Shown: piece after piece, positions 50,047 to 59,819 of the stretch
How the letters are laid out: the number at the start of each line of letters is the position of its first letter
Numbering within the stretch: the first letter of the stretch is position 1
Source of the DNA: Thermodesulfobacterium geofontis OPF15
Lineage (GTDB): Bacteria; Desulfobacterota; Thermodesulfobacteria; Thermodesulfobacteriales; Thermodesulfobacteriaceae
NCBI RefSeq assembly: GCF_000215975.1
Contig: NC_015682.1
Coordinates: 1,570,378-1,634,377, forward strand
Direction of reading: 5' to 3'
Length of the DNA stretch: 64,000 nucleotides
Notes under the pieces: generated by a model
Told to the model about the DNA's origin: nothing
Databases searched by the model: none
Seen by the model: only the letters and a program-made list of their open reading frames with translations
Position numbers and translations under genes: made by a program

Positions 50047-51438
50047 CTAAAGTTCTGCTATTTCTTTTTTTGCCTCTTTAAGTCTTTCTTTTACATTAAG
50101 ATAACCTGTTGCCCCAGGTATTTCTCTTCTTTTAAAAAAATTTTCCATAGTTAACCATTCATAAACGTCCTTTTCTATAACCTTAGAAAATTTTTTAAAT
50201 TCTTCCAATGTAAGAGCTTCTAAAGGTTTTTGATTTTTTTCTGCATAAAGAACAATTTCTCCTGTGATATGATGAGCCTTTCTAAAAGGAATCCCTTTTG
50301 TAACCAAATAGTCTGCAAGCTCAGTTGCAAGAAGATATCCCTTTTTTAAATGAGCTTCTATATTTTCTTTTTTTAATTTGATACCCCCTATTAGGAGCTC
50401 CATCATTTTTATGGATTTTTTTGTGTTTTCAAGAGCTTGGAAAAGAGGAGGTTTATCTTCTTGAAGATCTCTGTTATAGCTTAGGGGAAGCCCTTTTAAA
50501 AGGACAATAAGTTGAAATAAATTACCAGCAACCGATGCAGTTTTCCCTCTTATTAATTCTAAAGCATCTGGATTTTTCTTTTGAGGCATAATTGAGCTTC
50601 CTGTACAAAATCTATCGGGAAGATCTATAAAATCAAATTCTTGAGTTGACCAGAGAATAAGCTCTTCGCTAAGTCTTGATAAATCAAGCATTATAAGAGT
50701 TAAAATAAAAAGAAGTTCTAAAATAAAATCTCTTGAGCTTACTGCAAAAACACTATTTTTTGTTATATCTTTAAAACCAAGTTTTTTAGCTATTTTTTCT
50801 CTATTTATATTAAAGCCACAACCTGCAAAGGCTGAACTTCCAAGGGGACAGATTTTAAGTCTTTTTTCGTAATCTTTAAGTTTTTCTAAATGATGTTTAA
50901 ACATTTCATAATATGCCATAAACCAGTGAGAAAAAAGGACGGGTTGAGCATGCTGAAGATGGGTAAAGCCAGGTATGATAACTCCATAATATTTTTCAGC
51001 CTTAGCAATTATACTTTCTAAAAGAGCTTTTAATTCTTTTTTAAGATTTTCTACCTCATCCATTAAATAAAGTCTTAAGTCTGTAACTACTTGTTCGTTT
51101 CTGCTTCTTCCTGTATGAAGTTTGTAAGCTACCTCCCCTATTTTTTCGTAAAGTGCTTTTTCAATATTCATGTGTATATCTTCATAACTTTTGTTAAAAA
51201 CAAACTTTCCGCTTTTTATTTCTTCTTCTATTTCTTTTAAGCCTTTTTTGATAAGATTTAGTTCTTCTTCTGTTAGAATATTGGCTTCTTTTAAGGCTTC
51301 TGCGTAAACAAGGCTTGCCTTTATTTCGTAGGGTGCAAGGCGATAATCAAAGGAGATTGATTCGCTAAAGTCTTCAAAAAATTTATCTGTATTTTCTTTG
51401 AATCTTCCGCTCCAAGGCTTTTTTTCCATAGTTTTCAT
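50047..51438 (-). CDS. argH: Argininosuccinate lyase
   Basis: ArgH cleaves argininosuccinate to arginine and fumarate, the last step of arginine synthesis. The 463-residue protein shows the family signature GSSIMPQKKNPDALELIRGK near 280, HTGRSRNEQVVTDLRLYL near 107 and the fold of the fumarase/aspartase superfamily. The fumarate it releases connects to the fumarase beta subunit and NadB in the window. argF is 9 kb away at 60378. The RAYT element sits immediately upstream of its promoter region. Confidence 0.95.
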   Translation of the reverse strand: MKTMEKKPWSGRFKENTDKFFEDFSESISFDYRLAPYEIKASLVYAEALKEANILTEEELNLIKKGLKEIEEEIKSGKFVFNKSYEDIHMNIEKALYEKIGEVAYKLHTGRSRNEQVVTDLRLYLMDEVENLKKELKALLESIIAKAEKYYGVIIPGFTHLQHAQPVLFSHWFMAYYEMFKHHLEKLKDYEKRLKICPLGSSAFAGCGFNINREKIAKKLGFKDITKNSVFAVSSRDFILELLFILTLIMLDLSRLSEELILWSTQEFDFIDLPDRFCTGSSIMPQKKNPDALELIRGKTASVAGNLFQLIVLLKGLPLSYNRDLQEDKPPLFQALENTKKSIKMMELLIGGIKLKKENIEAHLKKGYLLATELADYLVTKGIPFRKAHHITGEIVLYAEKNQKPLEALTLEEFKKFSKVIEKDVYEWLTMENFFKRREIPGATGYLNVKERLKEAKKEIAEL

Positions 51439-51475
51439 ATTTTACCTTGCTTTTATTTTTTTACCACACCTTTTA

Positions 51476-51525
51476 TTTCTACCACTTCCGAAGTGGTAGA
51501 AAATTACCACTTCGGAAGTGGTAGG
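51476..51525. repeat. REP-like double palindrome, argH side
   Basis: First hairpin: 13-bp arms TTTCTACCACTTC (51476-51488) and GAAGTGGTAGAAA (51490-51502) about C51489. Second hairpin: TACCACTTC (51505-51513) and GAAGTGGTA (51515-51523) about G51514. The central base is inverted between the two, giving head-to-tail polarity. It lies 2 bp after the transposase stop. Confidence 0.9.
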
Positions 51526-51527
51526 GT

Positions 51528-52163
51528 TTAGAATTGTTCTAAAATAATGTTTTTTATGAGGTTTAGGGATTTTTGGTAGTCTGTTCTATCTTCTACAAAT
51601 TTTTTATATTCTTTCTTTGAGAAATCAAAAAACCTTTCTTTTACGCACAGTTTTGTGTTTTCAAGCCCTATATACTCTCGATAAGATGAATATTGCCATT
51701 CTTCTGGTTTTTTAACTAATCCTGCTGTAGTAGGATTGAGGTGAATATATCTTGTTAGATGTAATAATTGTTCTTGTGAAATAACTTTTACTTTCTTAAT
51801 TTTGCTTTCCCAAAGAGGACCTTTTCTTTTAATCTTTTTATTAAAATATCTTGTGTAACTATCTAAAACTCTTCTCATATATTCAGAAACTCCTCTGTCT
51901 AAAACTTCATATAAAGCTAAATGGATATGGGTAGGCATAAGACAGTAGGCAATAATTTCGACAAAAGGATTTTCATCTTTTAATTGATCATGATAGAGTT
52001 TGGCTTTGTGATCTAAGGTTATGTAATAGGAAAATTTTACTTTAGGATTGTATTGATAGTATTTTAAAAGGTCTAACATTCTTTGGTAATCTTTTTCATC
52101 TAAGAATATTTTAAATCCGGCAATGCTTTTTGTTAATACATGGTAAATTCTGGTTTCTTCCAT
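51528..52163 (-). CDS. REP-associated tyrosine transposase (RAYT, Y1/HUH family)
   Basis: The 211-residue protein has the HUH motif His79-Ile-His81 in MPTHIHLALYE and candidate catalytic tyrosines Tyr103 and Tyr106 in SYTRYFNKK, followed by KGPLWESKIKKV, which is a usual RAYT feature, and LTRYIHLNPTTAGLVKKPEEWQYSSYREYIG near the end. RAYTs cut and join single-stranded REP hairpins. Being intact and flanked by two matching palindrome pairs suggests it is active or recently active. The start ATG is 18 bp from the right-hand repeat. Confidence 0.92.
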   Translation of the reverse strand: MEETRIYHVLTKSIAGFKIFLDEKDYQRMLDLLKYYQYNPKVKFSYYITLDHKAKLYHDQLKDENPFVEIIAYCLMPTHIHLALYEVLDRGVSEYMRRVLDSYTRYFNKKIKRKGPLWESKIKKVKVISQEQLLHLTRYIHLNPTTAGLVKKPEEWQYSSYREYIGLENTKLCVKERFFDFSKKEYKKFVEDRTDYQKSLNLIKNIILEQF

Positions 52164-52181
52164 TTTTATCCTCCATCCTTA

Positions 52182-52231
52182 TTTCTACCACTTCCGAAGT
52201 GGTAGAAAGTTACCACTTCGGAAGTGGTAGG
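52182..52231. repeat. REP-like double palindrome, porin side
   Basis: The same unit as at 51476, in the same orientation: arms 52182-52194 and 52196-52208 about C52195, then 52211-52219 and 52221-52229 about G52220. A single G/A difference occurs at 52209. It lies 19 bp from the transposase start and 19 bp from the porin terminator. Confidence 0.9.
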
Positions 52232-52249
52232 AGGTGAGGATAAAAAAAA

Positions 52250-52282
52250 GGGGCTGGGGGAAAATACCCCAGCCCCTTTTTT
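52250..52282. terminator. Bidirectional terminator of the porin gene
   Basis: A 10-bp stem GGGGCTGGGG (52250-52259) and CCCCAGCCCC (52267-52276) closes a 7-base loop. It is flanked by an A-run (52242-52249) and a T-run (52277-52282), so it can terminate in both directions. It ends the porin mRNA (minus strand) before the RAYT element. Confidence 0.93.
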
Positions 52283-52300
52283 AGCGTGGGTTAGGATGGG

Positions 52301-53719
52301 TTAGAACATGATTTGAGCCTGGACATAATAATCAGTTATGTTATCTTCATAACCTAATTCTTTTAGATATTTTGATGCAGCACCATCATAATTTACATTA
52401 TCTACTCCAACTGTTAGACGAGCAGCGTTTCCAACAATGTAGTAGTTAATTCCTACTGCCCAACGATTCATTTCTAAGTCTTTTTTAACACCATCTGCTT
52501 CAATGTATTCATATTTTGCATAGAGAGCTGGTTTACCAATACCAACTACACAATCATATAAAATTTGTCCCTGGATATACCAATAATAGGAGCTTTCTTT
52601 CTTTACTTTTTCTGTATCAGTTGCTTCATCATAGTAATAAGCTATGTGAGAGTCATCAAAGTAGGTATAGGCACCTTCTAAATTGATAACTGCTGGACCT
52701 AATTTTTTCTCTAAGAAGACATCAACATTCCATCCATCAACATTAAGCTTCTTTCCATCTTTTAATGCAGAGATAGCATCACGCAATTCCCCATTTAAAA
52801 TCAACGATATAATATCGTTACTGACTCCAGGTAATAAAGTTCCTTTATATACATTACCTGTAAAGAAACTTGCATCATAAGTATCTGTTGAATAATATGC
52901 AGCTTCATACGGAGCATCAGGTAATATTACCACATCCTGATTAAAATAGGATAAACCAATAGTTAATTTGTCTCCTTTTTTGCCAAGATAGGTGTCATGT
53001 AACCATCCTCTTCCTGTAGTTTTGGTTTCAGGAGTAAAACCAAGCATAGTTGGAGTAAATTCAATTCTTGCTGCCCAAGCAACATCTTGCAAAGGTTTCT
53101 TATCACTTGCCTCATTAAAAATACCAAGGTCATATCTAAACATTCCACCAGCAATTTCACCATGAAGAACTGCACCACCATCAAAAAGTCTTAAAAGACC
53201 ATTTCTCCAATAAGAAAAAATACCAAAAGGATCATAAATCCAGTCTGACTGAATGATGTAAGAATAACGAGCTTCTTGCTGGTCTCTGGTAAAGGGGATA
53301 CGGATTTTACCAAGTCTTAACTGAAGCTCAGGTAAAAAGACAAGGTTAATACCACCTTCAGAAAGTTTGGCAACAGTATCACGACCTGTTTTAAGACCTA
53401 ACTTATCTAAAACAGCATATACATCACTTGAATAAGCACCAGATGTTACTACTTCACCGTAAAACTGAACGATCTTATTGATCTGACCTTCAATGTTAAA
53501 TCTTGCATCAACTACATCAAATACATTGGTGTTGTAATCAATTCCAGTACTCTTATCTTTTGCCCTTTCATCAAAATTTACATACCTTACCTTCATCCAG
53601 TAGCCAAGATCTGCAAAGGTATCATCAGAAACTTTGATTTGAGCTGCATCACTTGAAACTACATAACCTAAAACTAATGCTCCTGCAATACTTAAAACTT
53701 TCCACTTGCTTACCTTCAT
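52301..53719 (-). CDS. Outer-membrane porin-like protein
   Basis: A 472-residue exported protein: signal peptide residues 1-25 (VLSIAGALVLGYVVSSDAA), then a beta-barrel pattern with alternating hydrophobic strands and aromatic girdles (GYWMKVRYVNFDER; YYWYIQGQILYD; RWAVGINYYIVG), ending in YYVQAQIMF with a terminal Phe. Resembles the OprP-like phosphate-selective porins or the putative porin of thermophilic sulfate reducers, but specificity is unknown. It has a perfect AAAGGAGGTG ribosome site and two promoters, and a strong terminator, so it is likely one of the most expressed genes here. Confidence 0.85.
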   Translation of the reverse strand: MKVSKWKVLSIAGALVLGYVVSSDAAQIKVSDDTFADLGYWMKVRYVNFDERAKDKSTGIDYNTNVFDVVDARFNIEGQINKIVQFYGEVVTSGAYSSDVYAVLDKLGLKTGRDTVAKLSEGGINLVFLPELQLRLGKIRIPFTRDQQEARYSYIIQSDWIYDPFGIFSYWRNGLLRLFDGGAVLHGEIAGGMFRYDLGIFNEASDKKPLQDVAWAARIEFTPTMLGFTPETKTTGRGWLHDTYLGKKGDKLTIGLSYFNQDVVILPDAPYEAAYYSTDTYDASFFTGNVYKGTLLPGVSNDIISLILNGELRDAISALKDGKKLNVDGWNVDVFLEKKLGPAVINLEGAYTYFDDSHIAYYYDEATDTEKVKKESSYYWYIQGQILYDCVVGIGKPALYAKYEYIEADGVKKDLEMNRWAVGINYYIVGNAARLTVGVDNVNYDGAASKYLKELGYEDNITDYYVQAQIMF

Positions 53720-53759
53720 ACTACACCTCCTTTCTTTTTTTTCTTTTTAATTAAAAAAC

Positions 53760-53787
53760 ATTTTATACATCTTGCCTCTTTTGTCAA
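53760..53787 (-). promoter_or_regulatory. Porin promoter P1 (proximal)
   Basis: On the minus strand TTGACA (53782-53787) and TAAAAT (53760-53765) are 16 bp apart. A perfect -35 and 5/6 -10. Confidence 0.75.
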
Positions 53788-53813
53788 GTCTTATTTTCCT
53801 AAATTTTTTAAAA

Positions 53814-53842
53814 AATATAATAAATTCCTTATCTTTTGTCAA
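53814..53842 (-). promoter_or_regulatory. Porin promoter P2 (distal)
   Basis: On the minus strand TTGACA (53837-53842) and TATATT (53814-53819) are exactly 17 bp apart. A perfect -35 and 5/6 -10. Tandem with P1, suggesting high or condition-dependent expression. Confidence 0.75.
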
Positions 53843-53933
53843 CCTTTATATTCCTCAATTATACTTAATTAAAAAGTATTTTTATGATTTTTATCGTCAT
53901 TTTTAAAAATTTCTTTAATTTTTCAAAAAAATT

Positions 53934-54689
53934 TTATTTTTTTTCATAGGTGCTAAAAGGCTCAAGGCGAATTTTTTCACCAAAAAGAAAGATTTTATCT
54001 TTAAGAACAGCAACTACCCCAAAAAGACCATTTAGTTTTTTTGCTTTATTTAGGATTTTTTTAAAGTCTTCAGGAGTTTTTAAAAGGTTTCCAAAGGCTG
54101 TTGCAAGGGCATCAGCAATAGCTGTGTCTTTATGAATAACTGTTAGGGCATCTGCATTTCCAAAACTAAGGCTATGTCCAATTTTGGCGGAAGAGGTGCA
54201 AACTCCACAAGGCATAAGCTCTTTTTTTATGAGAAGGGCAATTTTTCCTGAAAAAGGAGAATCTCCTGCAAAAAGTAAAACCCTGGCATCTTTTTTTAAG
54301 GCTAAAAAGATATCTCCTCCGTTTTCAACTGCAACCTGAGAGGTTAAGCCTTTTTCAAGAAGGGCTCTTCCAACCTTTTCTGCAATTGCTCCAGCAACAG
54401 AAGCCATGGGACCAACTTGAGCAACCATTCCTGCTTTAAGCATGGTTCTTACTATTTCAGAGGCTTTAGGATCATAAGGAAGGGGCTCAAGACTTTTTAA
54501 AAAGAGAGGGTTTTTTAATATGTATGCCTCAAGGGGAAGCCTTATACTCCTTACAAGGGATAAGGTTTCTAAGGTTAAGTCTTTTTCTGCAAGAACAAAA
54601 AGGTCCGTCTCCTTATAAACTACTCTAAAAGTTTTTAAAGAGGTTGAAGAAATGGTGCGATAAAAAGGAATATGAGAATACTTATTCAT
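53934..54689 (-). CDS. UPF0280 family (ApbE-related) protein
   Basis: A 251-residue protein of the UPF0280 group, distant relatives of the FMN transferase ApbE. Shared features: PMASVAGAIAEKVGRALLEKG near residue 94, VENGGDIFLAL near 120, GVCTSSAKIGHSLSFGNADALTVIHKDTAIADALATAFGN near 160-198. The ApbE core motifs GGD and TADA-like AIADALAT are recognisable. The partner substrate is unknown. It overlaps the fumarase beta gene by 8 bp, an association seen in sulfate-reducing relatives. No signal peptide. Confidence 0.84.
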   Translation of the reverse strand: MNKYSHIPFYRTISSTSLKTFRVVYKETDLFVLAEKDLTLETLSLVRSIRLPLEAYILKNPLFLKSLEPLPYDPKASEIVRTMLKAGMVAQVGPMASVAGAIAEKVGRALLEKGLTSQVAVENGGDIFLALKKDARVLLFAGDSPFSGKIALLIKKELMPCGVCTSSAKIGHSLSFGNADALTVIHKDTAIADALATAFGNLLKTPEDFKKILNKAKKLNGLFGVVAVLKDKIFLFGEKIRLEPFSTYEKK

Positions 54690-55257
54690 AACTTAAAACT
54701 TTTTCGTAAAAATCATCTCCATAAATTGAATTTATAACTATTGCAGGAAAGTTTTCAACCTTTATTCTAAAAAAGGCTTCTGGACCAAGTTCTTCAAAGG
54801 CTATGGTTTCTACTTTTTTTATGAAGGAGTTTAAAAAAGCTCCTGCTCCTCCAAAGGTTGCAAGATAAACTGCTTTATATTTTTTTAAGAGTTCTTTTAC
54901 TTCAGGGGATCTTTTTCCCTTTCCTATGGTTGCAGAGATTCCAAGCTTTAAGAAAAATTCCATATAGGGGTCCATTCTTTTTGAGGTTGTGGGACCAGCT
55001 GAGCCTATAACTTTACCTGGGGGAGCTTTAGTTGGACCAACATAATAAATTGCCTGATTGGTAAAATCAAAAGAGAAAGAGCCCTCTTTTATAGCAGAAA
55101 TAATTTTTTTATGGGTAAAATCTCTTGCACAAAGAAGCCAGCCTGAAATTAAAAGAAAATCTCCTGCTTTTAAAGGCTCTAAAATTTCCCTTTTTTCAAG
55201 GGGAAAGATAAGTTTATGAGCTTTTTTTACAAACTCAGGATAATAAGAAAGCTTCAT
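54682..55257 (-). CDS. fumB: Class I fumarate hydratase, beta subunit (tartrate dehydratase type)
   Basis: A 191-residue protein matching the C-terminal half of class I fumarases: VIGSAGPTTSKRMDPYMEFFLKLGISATIGKGKRS near residues 77-112 and YLATFGGAGAFLNSFIKKVETIAFEELGPEAFFRIKVENFPAIVINSIYGDDFY. The catalytic alpha subunit with the [4Fe-4S] cluster is normally needed and is not in this window, so it must be elsewhere. It lies 0 bp after the Rrf2 stop region and overlaps UPF0280 by 8 bp. Tartrate dehydratase is the alternative function. Confidence 0.87.
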   Translation of the reverse strand: MKLSYYPEFVKKAHKLIFPLEKREILEPLKAGDFLLISGWLLCARDFTHKKIISAIKEGSFSFDFTNQAIYYVGPTKAPPGKVIGSAGPTTSKRMDPYMEFFLKLGISATIGKGKRSPEVKELLKKYKAVYLATFGGAGAFLNSFIKKVETIAFEELGPEAFFRIKVENFPAIVINSIYGDDFYEKVLSYE

Positions 55258-55713
55258 TTAGAGGCAGGTTGCAGTTAATTGGTCAACAAATTTCTTTTTA
55301 TCCTTTTCGGTTTCTATTTTTAGAAGATCTGAAAGTTTAACCTGTTTTAGAAGGCATTCAATATACTGAGCTACCTTTTTCCAGATGGGATAGACCATAC
55401 AATCTTCTATTTTTTCACAGCCTTCAGTTGGGTCAATACAAGAGGCAATGCAAACAGGACCTTCAAGGGGCTCAAGGATGTCATAAAGGGAGATCTCTTC
55501 TGGAAGCCTTCTTAAAACATATCCACCACCTGGACCTCGAGAGGATTTAATTAAACGAGCTTGCCTTAAGCGATTAAGTATCTGAGCAAGATACACTCGG
55601 GAAATCTCTTGATAATCAGAAATTTGATCTAAGGTAACTCCATTGGGATAGGCTTTTGCTATTTCATACATTGCTCTTACTGCATATCTTCCTTTGGTAG
55701 ATAATTTAAACAT
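55258..55713 (-). CDS. Rrf2-family regulator (IscR-like)
   Basis: A 151-residue Rrf2 protein: winged helix with FKLSTKGRYAVRAMYEIAKAYP at the start and SRVYLAQILNRLRQARLIKSSRGPGGGYVLRR near 38-70, then Cys88, Cys92, Cys99 and Cys105, as in the Fe-S-binding IscR group. It probably senses cluster supply. It heads a small operon with fumB and UPF0280. A tandem 14-bp repeat lies upstream at 55767-55794 and may be its operator. GGGAGGTG ribosome site before the ATG. Confidence 0.9.
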   Translation of the reverse strand: MFKLSTKGRYAVRAMYEIAKAYPNGVTLDQISDYQEISRVYLAQILNRLRQARLIKSSRGPGGGYVLRRLPEEISLYDILEPLEGPVCIASCIDPTEGCEKIEDCMVYPIWKKVAQYIECLLKQVKLSDLLKIETEKDKKKFVDQLTATCL

Positions 55714-55766
55714 TAATTTTCACCTCCCTTTTTAAAGGATTTAAAAGAAAACTTTAATAATTAAGT

Positions 55767-55794
55767 TATAATATAAAATTTATAATATAAAATT
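55767..55794. repeat. Tandem 14-bp repeat in the rrf2 upstream region
   Basis: Two perfect tandem copies of TATAATATAAAATT occupy 55767-55780 and 55781-55794, in the 185-bp divergent region between the Rrf2 gene and serS. Direct repeats at this spacing could bind the regulator in tandem or create two -10-like boxes. Chance is not excluded in such AT-rich DNA. Confidence 0.45.
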
Positions 55795-55863
55795 AAAATA
55801 TATCAAGATACTTTTTAAACTTTTATTGTTTTTAAATTTTATAAGTTTTTTAAAAACTTTATT

Positions 55864-55891
55864 TTGACAAACCTTGATTGTATGATAAATT
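55864..55891 (+). promoter_or_regulatory. serS promoter, probably leaderless
   Basis: TTGACA (55864-55869), 16 bp, then TAAATT (55886-55891) with an extended -10 TGA. Only 7 bases separate the -10 from the ATG at 55899, and there is no ribosome site, so the mRNA should start at or beside the ATG. Confidence 0.55.
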
Positions 55892-55895
55892 TTAA

Positions 55896-57834
<1,939 letters not shown>

Positions 57835-57852
57835 CTTAGCTTTTAAATTCAG

Positions 57853-58110
57853 TTAAAAGTAGGAATAGGCTTTGCGAAGTTCAAGAAATTTCTTACGATC
57901 AAAAAAGCTTTCCTTTCTTTCTAAAAGGAGTTTCTCGATATATTCAGAGAGTTTTAAAAGGTTTTTAGCTTCTTCTTGAGTTATACCCTTTTTATATTCT
58001 TCCCAATTTTGATTTATCTCTTCATAAAGATTTAAAGCTAAGTCAAGCTCGTTTTTCTTTATGGCAACTTCTATTTTTATGAGGGCTTCTTTTAGATTAT
58101 ATTTTTGCAT
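57853..58110 (-). CDS. Small helical protein, possible FliT-type chaperone
   Basis: An 85-residue, wholly helical charged protein at the end of the flaG-fliD-fliS operon, where fliT commonly lies. FliT is the export chaperone of FliD. I see no distinctive motif, so the identity rests on position, size and helical character. It overlaps fliS by 14 bp, indicating translational coupling. Could equally be an unrelated small protein. Confidence 0.5.
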   Translation of the reverse strand: MQKYNLKEALIKIEVAIKKNELDLALNLYEEINQNWEEYKKGITQEEAKNLLKLSEYIEKLLLERKESFFDRKKFLELRKAYSYF

Positions 58111-58495
58111 TTAAATTAGTTTTTATATCTTCCCAGGCTTTTTTTAGGGTTTCAAGGGTTTCTATACTTTTGGTTATAATCTCAATATTATCTTCAAGAT
58201 TTGCTTTAACAAGCTCACTTATAAGTATATCATAAATTAGATTTAAGTTTTTAGCAATCTCTCCTCCTTTTTCTATATTTAGGGAGCCTTGTAAATAGGC
58301 AATTATTTCTGTTGCTTTTCCAAGGTTTTCTGCTTTTTTCTTTACATTTTCAGGATTTTTAAGCCCTTCTTCTATGGCTTTTTTAGCTATTTTTAAACAA
58401 GATATAGCCTTATTATAAAGCATAATTACGTGATCAAGAGGATGGGCATTTTTAACCTGATTTTCAAGATAGCTTTGAAGATACATAAAAGCCAC
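58097..58495 (-). CDS. fliS: Flagellin export chaperone FliS
   Basis: FliS binds flagellin's C-terminus and prevents polymerisation in the cytoplasm. The 132-residue helical protein has the family segments LESQVKNAHPLDHVIMLYNKAISCLKIA near residues 7-36 and an acidic helix, with LNIEKGGEIAKNLNLIYDILISELVKANLEDNIE near 75-105. It follows fliD by 16 bp. Flagellin itself is not in the window. A strong GGGAGGTGG ribosome site precedes the ATG. Confidence 0.92.
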   Translation of the reverse strand: MAFMYLQSYLENQVKNAHPLDHVIMLYNKAISCLKIAKKAIEEGLKNPENVKKKAENLGKATEIIAYLQGSLNIEKGGEIAKNLNLIYDILISELVKANLEDNIEIITKSIETLETLKKAWEDIKTNLNAKI

Positions 58496-58511
58496 CTCCC
58501 ACTTTTAGTGA

Positions 58512-59816
58512 TTAACTTTTTAATGTTTCAGAAATAGGTTTGGCAAGGCTTTCAAGTCTTTGCCTTAGTTGTTCATTATTATACATAAGGGTTTCTATTT
58601 TACTAAATTCAAGCCTTAGTTTTTCTTCCTCTTTCTTTAAAGCTTCCTGAAGAGTATTTATTTTTTGATTAATGCTTTCTATTTGGCGATCTTGAATAGA
58701 TTTATAACTATTTATAACGCTTATTAAATCCTCTAAGGCTGAAGAAAGATTGTTTTTTACTTGATTAATTGCAGACTGAAGGGTGTTAGGATTTTCTTTT
58801 ATCAGGGTGTTTAAAGTGTCTGTATTTAGGGAGTATTTTCCATTATCATCTAAGTTAATTATGCCAAGGTTTATAAGAGGCTTCATAAGAGAAAAAATTT
58901 GAGGTTTAATCTGGGTAACTACTGCATTTCCCTGAAAAATTCCTCCCTTAGCAGTTTGAGAATTAATAAGATCTATGAGGCTATTTATTTTTTCTATAAG
59001 ACTACTTAAATTTGAAGAAACTTGAGAATAGTCATCTTCTACAGAAAGATAGGTTGAGCCTTCTTTATAAACTGTAAGAGTAAGCCCTGAGATGATGTTA
59101 TTAAAGGTATTTGAGGGGCTGGTAAAGGTATTTGAGCCTATTTTTATTTCTGCATTTTGAGCATTCTGTAAGGTTTCAAGACTTCCGAGCTGGGTAGGAA
59201 GATTTCCTGAACTTATTTCTATTACTGAGCTATCAATGGTAGTTTCTTTTGTAGAATTAGCTACATCTTTTTCAGAAAGCATAAGTTTATAAGAGGTGCC
59301 ATCAAAAAGAATGGATGCTTCTATTTTATCTTGAGCTGAGTTTATAGCATTGACAAGATCTTTTAAAGTGCCACCTGAAAAATTGATTTCTTTTTCTTCA
59401 TAAGTTGTATTTGAAGTCCAATATCTTAAAGTAAAAGTTGCAGCACTAAGGGTTGAATTTAAATCATTTACCCCTCCTTGAGAAACTCTAATTTCTTCTT
59501 GAGAAAGCTTAGAAACAGTTAAATCTCTTATATTAAGGTTAGGGGTGTCGCTTTGGGCTGTTGCTGAAAGTATATTTGAATCTCCTACAGTAACTTTTTT
59601 TCCTTTGAAAAGATTGCTTACATTTATGGTTCCTACAAAATTATTAAGCTCATTTAGGGCTCCTAAAAGATTACTTAAAGAACTTGCCTGGGCTTGAAGG
59701 GTTGCTTTCTTGTTTTGTAGGTTTTGAATATCGCGAGCCTTTGCTTGAAGAAGCCCTTGAACAATTGAATCTATATCAAGAAGACCTGTTATGTTACTCA
59801 TATGAACATCAGCCAT
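58512..59816 (-). CDS. fliD: Flagellar cap protein FliD
   Basis: FliD (HAP2) caps the filament and directs flagellin polymerisation. The 434-residue protein has the N-terminal segment ITGLLDIDSIVQGLLQAKARDIQNLQNKKATLQAQASSLSNL, a central region with repeated Thr/Ser/Asn loops and a C-terminal coiled coil (about 330-425: RQIESINQKINTLQEALKKEEEKLRLEFSKIETLMYNNEQLRQRLESL) that matches FliD. It is the second gene behind the sigma-28 promoter, 3 bp after flaG. Confidence 0.94.
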   Translation of the reverse strand: MADVHMSNITGLLDIDSIVQGLLQAKARDIQNLQNKKATLQAQASSLSNLLGALNELNNFVGTINVSNLFKGKKVTVGDSNILSATAQSDTPNLNIRDLTVSKLSQEEIRVSQGGVNDLNSTLSAATFTLRYWTSNTTYEEKEINFSGGTLKDLVNAINSAQDKIEASILFDGTSYKLMLSEKDVANSTKETTIDSSVIEISSGNLPTQLGSLETLQNAQNAEIKIGSNTFTSPSNTFNNIISGLTLTVYKEGSTYLSVEDDYSQVSSNLSSLIEKINSLIDLINSQTAKGGIFQGNAVVTQIKPQIFSLMKPLINLGIINLDDNGKYSLNTDTLNTLIKENPNTLQSAINQVKNNLSSALEDLISVINSYKSIQDRQIESINQKINTLQEALKKEEEKLRLEFSKIETLMYNNEQLRQRLESLAKPISETLKS

Positions 59817-59819
59817 AAT

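Larger units (their letters stand above)
51474..52231 (-). mobile_element. RAYT element bounded by direct double-palindrome repeats
   Basis: A unit of about 758 bp consists of a REP-associated tyrosine transposase gene (51528-52163) flanked by two near-identical direct repeats (51476-51525 and 52182-52231, one mismatch A/G). Each is a pair of palindromes: TTTCTACCACTTC and its complement about a central C, followed by TACCACTTC and its complement about a central G. In RAYT systems the transposase acts on such hairpins as single-stranded DNA. The arrangement fits an autonomous IS200-like or REP-like unit. No target-site duplication is apparent. Confidence 0.82.

Noticed and set aside
51479..52230. 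CRISPR-like array
   Set aside because: Only two palindromic units, 700 bp apart with a transposase in between and no spacers.
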